The notes under the pieces were generated by a model. That model saw only the letters and a list, made by a program, of their open reading frames with translations. It was not told the DNA's origin and did not search any database. The position numbers and the translations under genes were made by a program. Below, piece after piece: positions 60,819 through 64,000 of a stretch of DNA of 64,000 nt. The DNA lies in contig NC_089220.1 in assembly GCF_963924675.1 (NCBI RefSeq), forward strand, positions 160,989,270 through 161,053,269. The letters run 5' to 3'. Every line of letters begins with the position of its first letter. Position 1 is the first letter of the stretch. Origin of the DNA: Phocoena phocoena. Taxonomy: Eukaryota > Chordata > Mammalia > Artiodactyla > Phocoenidae.

Positions 60819-62008
60819 ATACACAACTAAGTTGATGTGGTCTCCAGCTCTTTTAAGAGCCCGAGGAAAAGAAACCTGAAAAAACAATGAATAATTTGTG
60901 TTTCATCAGTTTTAGCTGCCAGGTTGTAACGTAGCACAGGGAAAAGGCAGGGGAGTTAGGAGACCTGTTCTACAGATATGCTTGTATCTTTTCTACCAGA
61001 TCTTACTGGAAAACAAAAAGGCCAATTAAACTTCAAAATCTTATCTTTACTTAATTTATTTGGTTAATCCATTCATGTATTTTTGTGCCATTTTATATTC
61101 CAAACAACAAACCTAAGCTTAAAAGTAGAAAACCAGTGAAAGAAAACCTTTTATGCCACAAAACTTATTATGATAGAAAATTCAGAAAATGTGGAAATTT
61201 GGTTAGTTGAAGTTTTTCTGGATGGTTGAGAATCTTCTTTTTAATCTCTAAAGTTTTTTTTGCACTTTGGTACTTTACATATTCCTAAAATTGATTATTC
61301 ACTTCCCAGTATCATAGTTCATATTTCATTGTTTGCTGAGTATATGAGGCCCAATGGAATATATGTTTTCATGATTCATGGTCATCGTTGTGAATATTAC
61401 TATTTATGCTGTAAAACTGTGGTGCTCTTTGGGACCCTATGATACTGCACTTTACCCTGATGGATACTGTTGTGTTTTAATAAAATAAACCAATGGTGTT
61501 AATAACTGGCCAGTCCAGGGCAGGGGCATAACAAAGGGGGAGGCCTGGGTGCCAATTGCAAGGACTCTGAAAGATGGAGAGTTAAAGTCTACTTAGCCCA
61601 CCAAATATGGGCTATAAATGGACAAAGAGTCTTTTTCACTTTTATTAGATCTTAGAGGAAATAGTACAATTTTATTTAAATGTAACTCTTGATGTGTATG
61701 CATATGACATATCTGCATACATTCAACTTTGAAAATAAATCTGAATTTCCATCATTTCCTAAAAACTTTCTAATAGTATTTATATCAACCTAAGCCCTGT
61801 TGGAAAAATAATCAACTGTGAGATCTTCATAGCCTTGCTTTTCAGAATTCTTGCCATGAAAATGCACGTATCGGTGCTACAATCCAATACGTCCCTCGTT
61901 GTCATCTTTTGTAAGACTGTGTGAACGTCGAAAAGTCCGTTTTAGTTTTCCAGATCAAAAAAGGAAATATGCATCCTAGGTCCCCTTCGTTTTGATGACT
62001 TAGGGTCA

Positions 62009-62037
62009 TTTTTTTTTTTTTTTTTTTTCCCCTTCAG
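62009..62037 (+). promoter_or_regulatory. NRP1: Exon 6 splice acceptor with a 20-T polypyrimidine tract
   Basis: A pure run of 20 T is followed by CCCCTTCAG and exon 6. A plausible branch-point sequence is TTGATGAC near 61991. The three other acceptors here have mixed C/T tracts, so this one stands out. Confidence 0.85.
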
Positions 62038-62204
62038 ACTTCAAGTGTATGGAAGCTCTGGGCATGGAATCCGGAGAGATTCACTCTGACCAGATCACAG
62101 CTTCTTCCCAGTACAGCACCAACTGGTCTGCCGAACGTTCCCGACTCCACTATCCTGAGAATGGGTGGACCCCTGGAGAGGATTCCTACAGAGAGTGGAT
62201 CCAG
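62038..62204 (+). CDS. NRP1: NRP1 exon 6: start of F5/8 type C domain b1
   Basis: This 167 bp exon encodes FKCMEALGMESGEIHSDQ through DSYREWIQ, about human residues 272-327. It enters in phase 1 and leaves in phase 0. The acceptor is CCTTCAG and the donor is GTATGT at 62205. It opens b1, the discoidin-like domain whose pocket binds C-terminal arginine (CendR) ligands such as VEGF-A165. The first b1 cysteine (human C275) and three pocket residues known from human structures are present: Y297 in SSQYST, W301 in TNWSAE and D320 in PGEDSY. The NWS sequon (human N300) is kept. One change from human as remembered is SRLHYPEN for SRLNYPEN. The remaining pocket residues (human S346, T349, Y353) would be in the next exon. 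Confidence 0.97.
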
Positions 62205-64000
62205 GTATGTGGCTTATACTTGGCACACTCAGGGTGGAAGATTTGGGTCATCTAAAACGGTTGTTGAAAAAAAGCAACGCCGTGACTAATGCCTTCCAAC
62301 GAGAAGGACAGGGACCACCACCGAGTGTAATCACTTTGCAGAATTCACAGGATCAGAGAAAAGCAGGCCTAGATAACATCCCTGAAAACCCCTTATCTTC
62401 TCAGATACTTACATATGACTCTTACAGAATCTGAGCACAGATGTCTCACTTGGGTAACAACTAAAAGATCTGAGGGTTTTTTTTCCACAGCAGCCATACA
62501 TTTTCTATGGATGTGCTTCCTACTTTAACAGATTTTTATTTCCTTAATGAAATATATTACCTGCACTTCGAGGTGTGCCTGAAATCATTGTTTTGTAAGA
62601 TGTTTTGTTTGTTTGCTCACGGTAGGAGAAGAGCAGAACGGGGTTGAGGTTTACTTTCCCACACTGGTCCAAGTAGCACGTGCCCAAGAAGTGGTTTAGT
62701 TGAAGGTATTGGTCTCCGTGGATTACGTACAGACACAGACATATGAAATGTACACGTCTCTGTCCTTAATAGTGATGTCGGTTCTGCTCTCCCCACTTTG
62801 CTCTAATATTCCCCTCCCTGCCTTCACCCTTCCACTCCCCACAGGCTCCCCTCCTCTGCACCTCCACCCGGACTCATCTCCAGCTCATCACTGGCACTAC
62901 TCCCAAAGCCTAAACTTGCCCAACCTTGATGTCTGGATACTCCCACCCAAGGCCTGATGTTCATGTTCTTGACTTTTTCACCCACTGTCAAATGAAACAT
63001 CATATCTGGCTGTGTGGGTTAAACTGTGGGCAAATTATCCAATGTTATTTGCTGAAGGATCCAGATTTCCTCTTCAGGAGAGTAGGCAGAGCCTGTCCTG
63101 GACTAATTGCGAGATATATAAAAATGACTAATTCCCAGGGAGAGTTTCTAAGCAAGAAAATATACCAGGATGATTAATCCCCTACTTTCTAAATCTATGC
63201 CTGTTTCTGTCTGTTGAGCACAAATACCAGATTTTGTTTTACTTTGGAAAGGTCAATATTAGTTTAACATACACTTAAAGTGAAATGGCCTATTTCAGAA
63301 GGCTGAACTCACACTAACCTCGAAATGATAACACTGAGAAATGTGTAGAGGGTGAGAAAAGAAGAGGCTTTTACCTTGGGTGGGATTGCTGAATCCAGCT
63401 CTAGATTAAGTCAGAAATGAAATGAACTTGTCTCCGTCAAAATAGCTCTTGGAGACTTGTGTTTCCACATCCCCACACTAACCAGCAGTTCCATGTGATT
63501 GACAGACGTGCCTCTAGAGAGGAGCTTACATTTTGCAGTGCTAAGCTTGTTTGCATGGTAACGTAGTTGTATTCTCGGCAGGGTGGAGAACACTCAGTAA
63601 TTTAGGGATGTTAGTCTTGCAAGAGTTCAGAAAATGCAACGGTAGCAATTCTTCTGGGCAAGGAATTCTGTGTCAGTAGATGCGTGGAGACAGAATGGGC
63701 TCTCACAAAGCATTTGTCAGTGGGACAGGGTTTACATCACTCTTAGGACTTGGGCACCATTTGAGATGGTCCCAGAAGAAAAATCTCAAATGGTCCAATT
63801 CTTTCTATCAAAGTATGGTCGGGATAAGATAAGTAACCCAAAGCCCCCAGACAAGAAGGTTTCCTTTTTTGCTCATGCCACCCCCCCATCTCTGGCCGGC
63901 AGGGCGTCTGCCCCACATCTTCTCACAGCAGGACCTAGTTGGAGGGAGTGGCCGTCATCTGAAACCTGTCACCAAGGCAGTGGGAGGAAGGGAGAGTGGC
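62205..64000 (+). other. NRP1: NRP1 intron 6, 5' portion
   Basis: This 1796 bp follows donor GTATGT of exon 6 (phase 0) and runs off the window. The codon after the exon would be human V328 in the next exon. No repeat or second exon is recognised; the open frames here (for example 62700-62957) have no recognisable product. Confidence 0.92.

Larger units (their letters stand above)
60032..62037 (+). other. NRP1: NRP1 intron 5 (2006 bp, phase 1)
   Basis: This short intron runs from GTCAGT to CCCCTTCAG. It contains one sense-strand CHR-type SINE (60612-60818). It ends in a pure 20-base T run at 62009-62028 that forms most of the polypyrimidine tract of exon 6. The remainder (60830-61980) is AT-rich with no recognised element. 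Confidence 0.94.
1..64000 (+). other. NRP1: NRP1 gene, internal part (intron 2 to intron 6)
   Basis: Four consecutive + strand exons encode a continuous neuropilin-1 segment, so the whole window is read as the inside of this gene. NRP1 is a single-pass cell-surface co-receptor for class 3 semaphorins and VEGF-A165, with the order a1-a2 (CUB), b1-b2 (F5/8 type C), c (MAM), transmembrane segment and short tail. Only a1 (second half), a2 and the start of b1 are present here. NRP1 rather than NRP2 is called from the close match of every exon to human NRP1 as I remember it, including the segments CSQNYTTPSG, EIWDGFP and MEALGMESGEIHSDQ. That positions 1-47285 belong to the same gene is inferred from exon 3 lacking any partner exon upstream in the window; large intron 2 is usual for this gene. 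Confidence 0.95.

Noticed and set aside
62700..63177. Two overlapping 83-85 codon frames in intron 6
   Set aside because: They have no recognised domain, splice sites or resemblance to the next NRP1 exon, and are best explained by chance.

Overview
The window is mammalian nuclear DNA, almost certainly from a cetacean or close relative. It carries many tRNA-derived SINEs of the CHR type (opening GGGCTTCCCTGGTGG, with an RNA polymerase III B-box, A-rich tail and target-site duplications) and cetartiodactyl-type L1 3' ends. Genes are split by large introns, and there are no operons or bacterial features.

It covers the interior of one gene, neuropilin-1 (NRP1), read on the + strand. Four coding exons are visible at 47286-47467, 53721-53948, 59876-60031 and 62038-62204. 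All have GT/AG junctions, the reading frame is open across every junction, and the phases agree. Together they encode 245 codons, matching about residues 83-327 of human NRP1: the second half of CUB domain a1, all of CUB domain a2, and the start of the F5/8-type C domain b1. The signal peptide and exon 2 would lie before position 1. The rest of b1, b2, the MAM domain, the transmembrane segment and the tail would lie after 64000.

Layout: 1-47285 is the 3' part of intron 2, rich in repeats, with no coding exon recognised. Exon 3 is followed by a 6253 bp intron that holds a perfect 3 x 71 bp tandem repeat and a SINE. Exon 4 is followed by a 5927 bp intron with poly-T and poly-C tracts. Exon 5 is followed by a 2006 bp intron with a SINE and a 20-T splice-acceptor tract. 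Exon 6 is followed by the first 1796 bp of intron 6.

Introns hold eight CHR-type SINEs, L1 3' ends of at least two kinds (one with a 187-codon open remnant), older L1/L2/MIR fragments, a hAT-like DNA transposon remnant, an LTR-like remnant, microsatellites and a strong G-quadruplex candidate. I see no previously undescribed biological system. The best leads are structural: the 71 bp repeat, the inverted SINE pair, the poly-T acceptor, the phase 1-1 layout of the a2 exons, and a few residue changes in NRP1. Human residue numbers and repeat family names come from memory of these families, not from a search.
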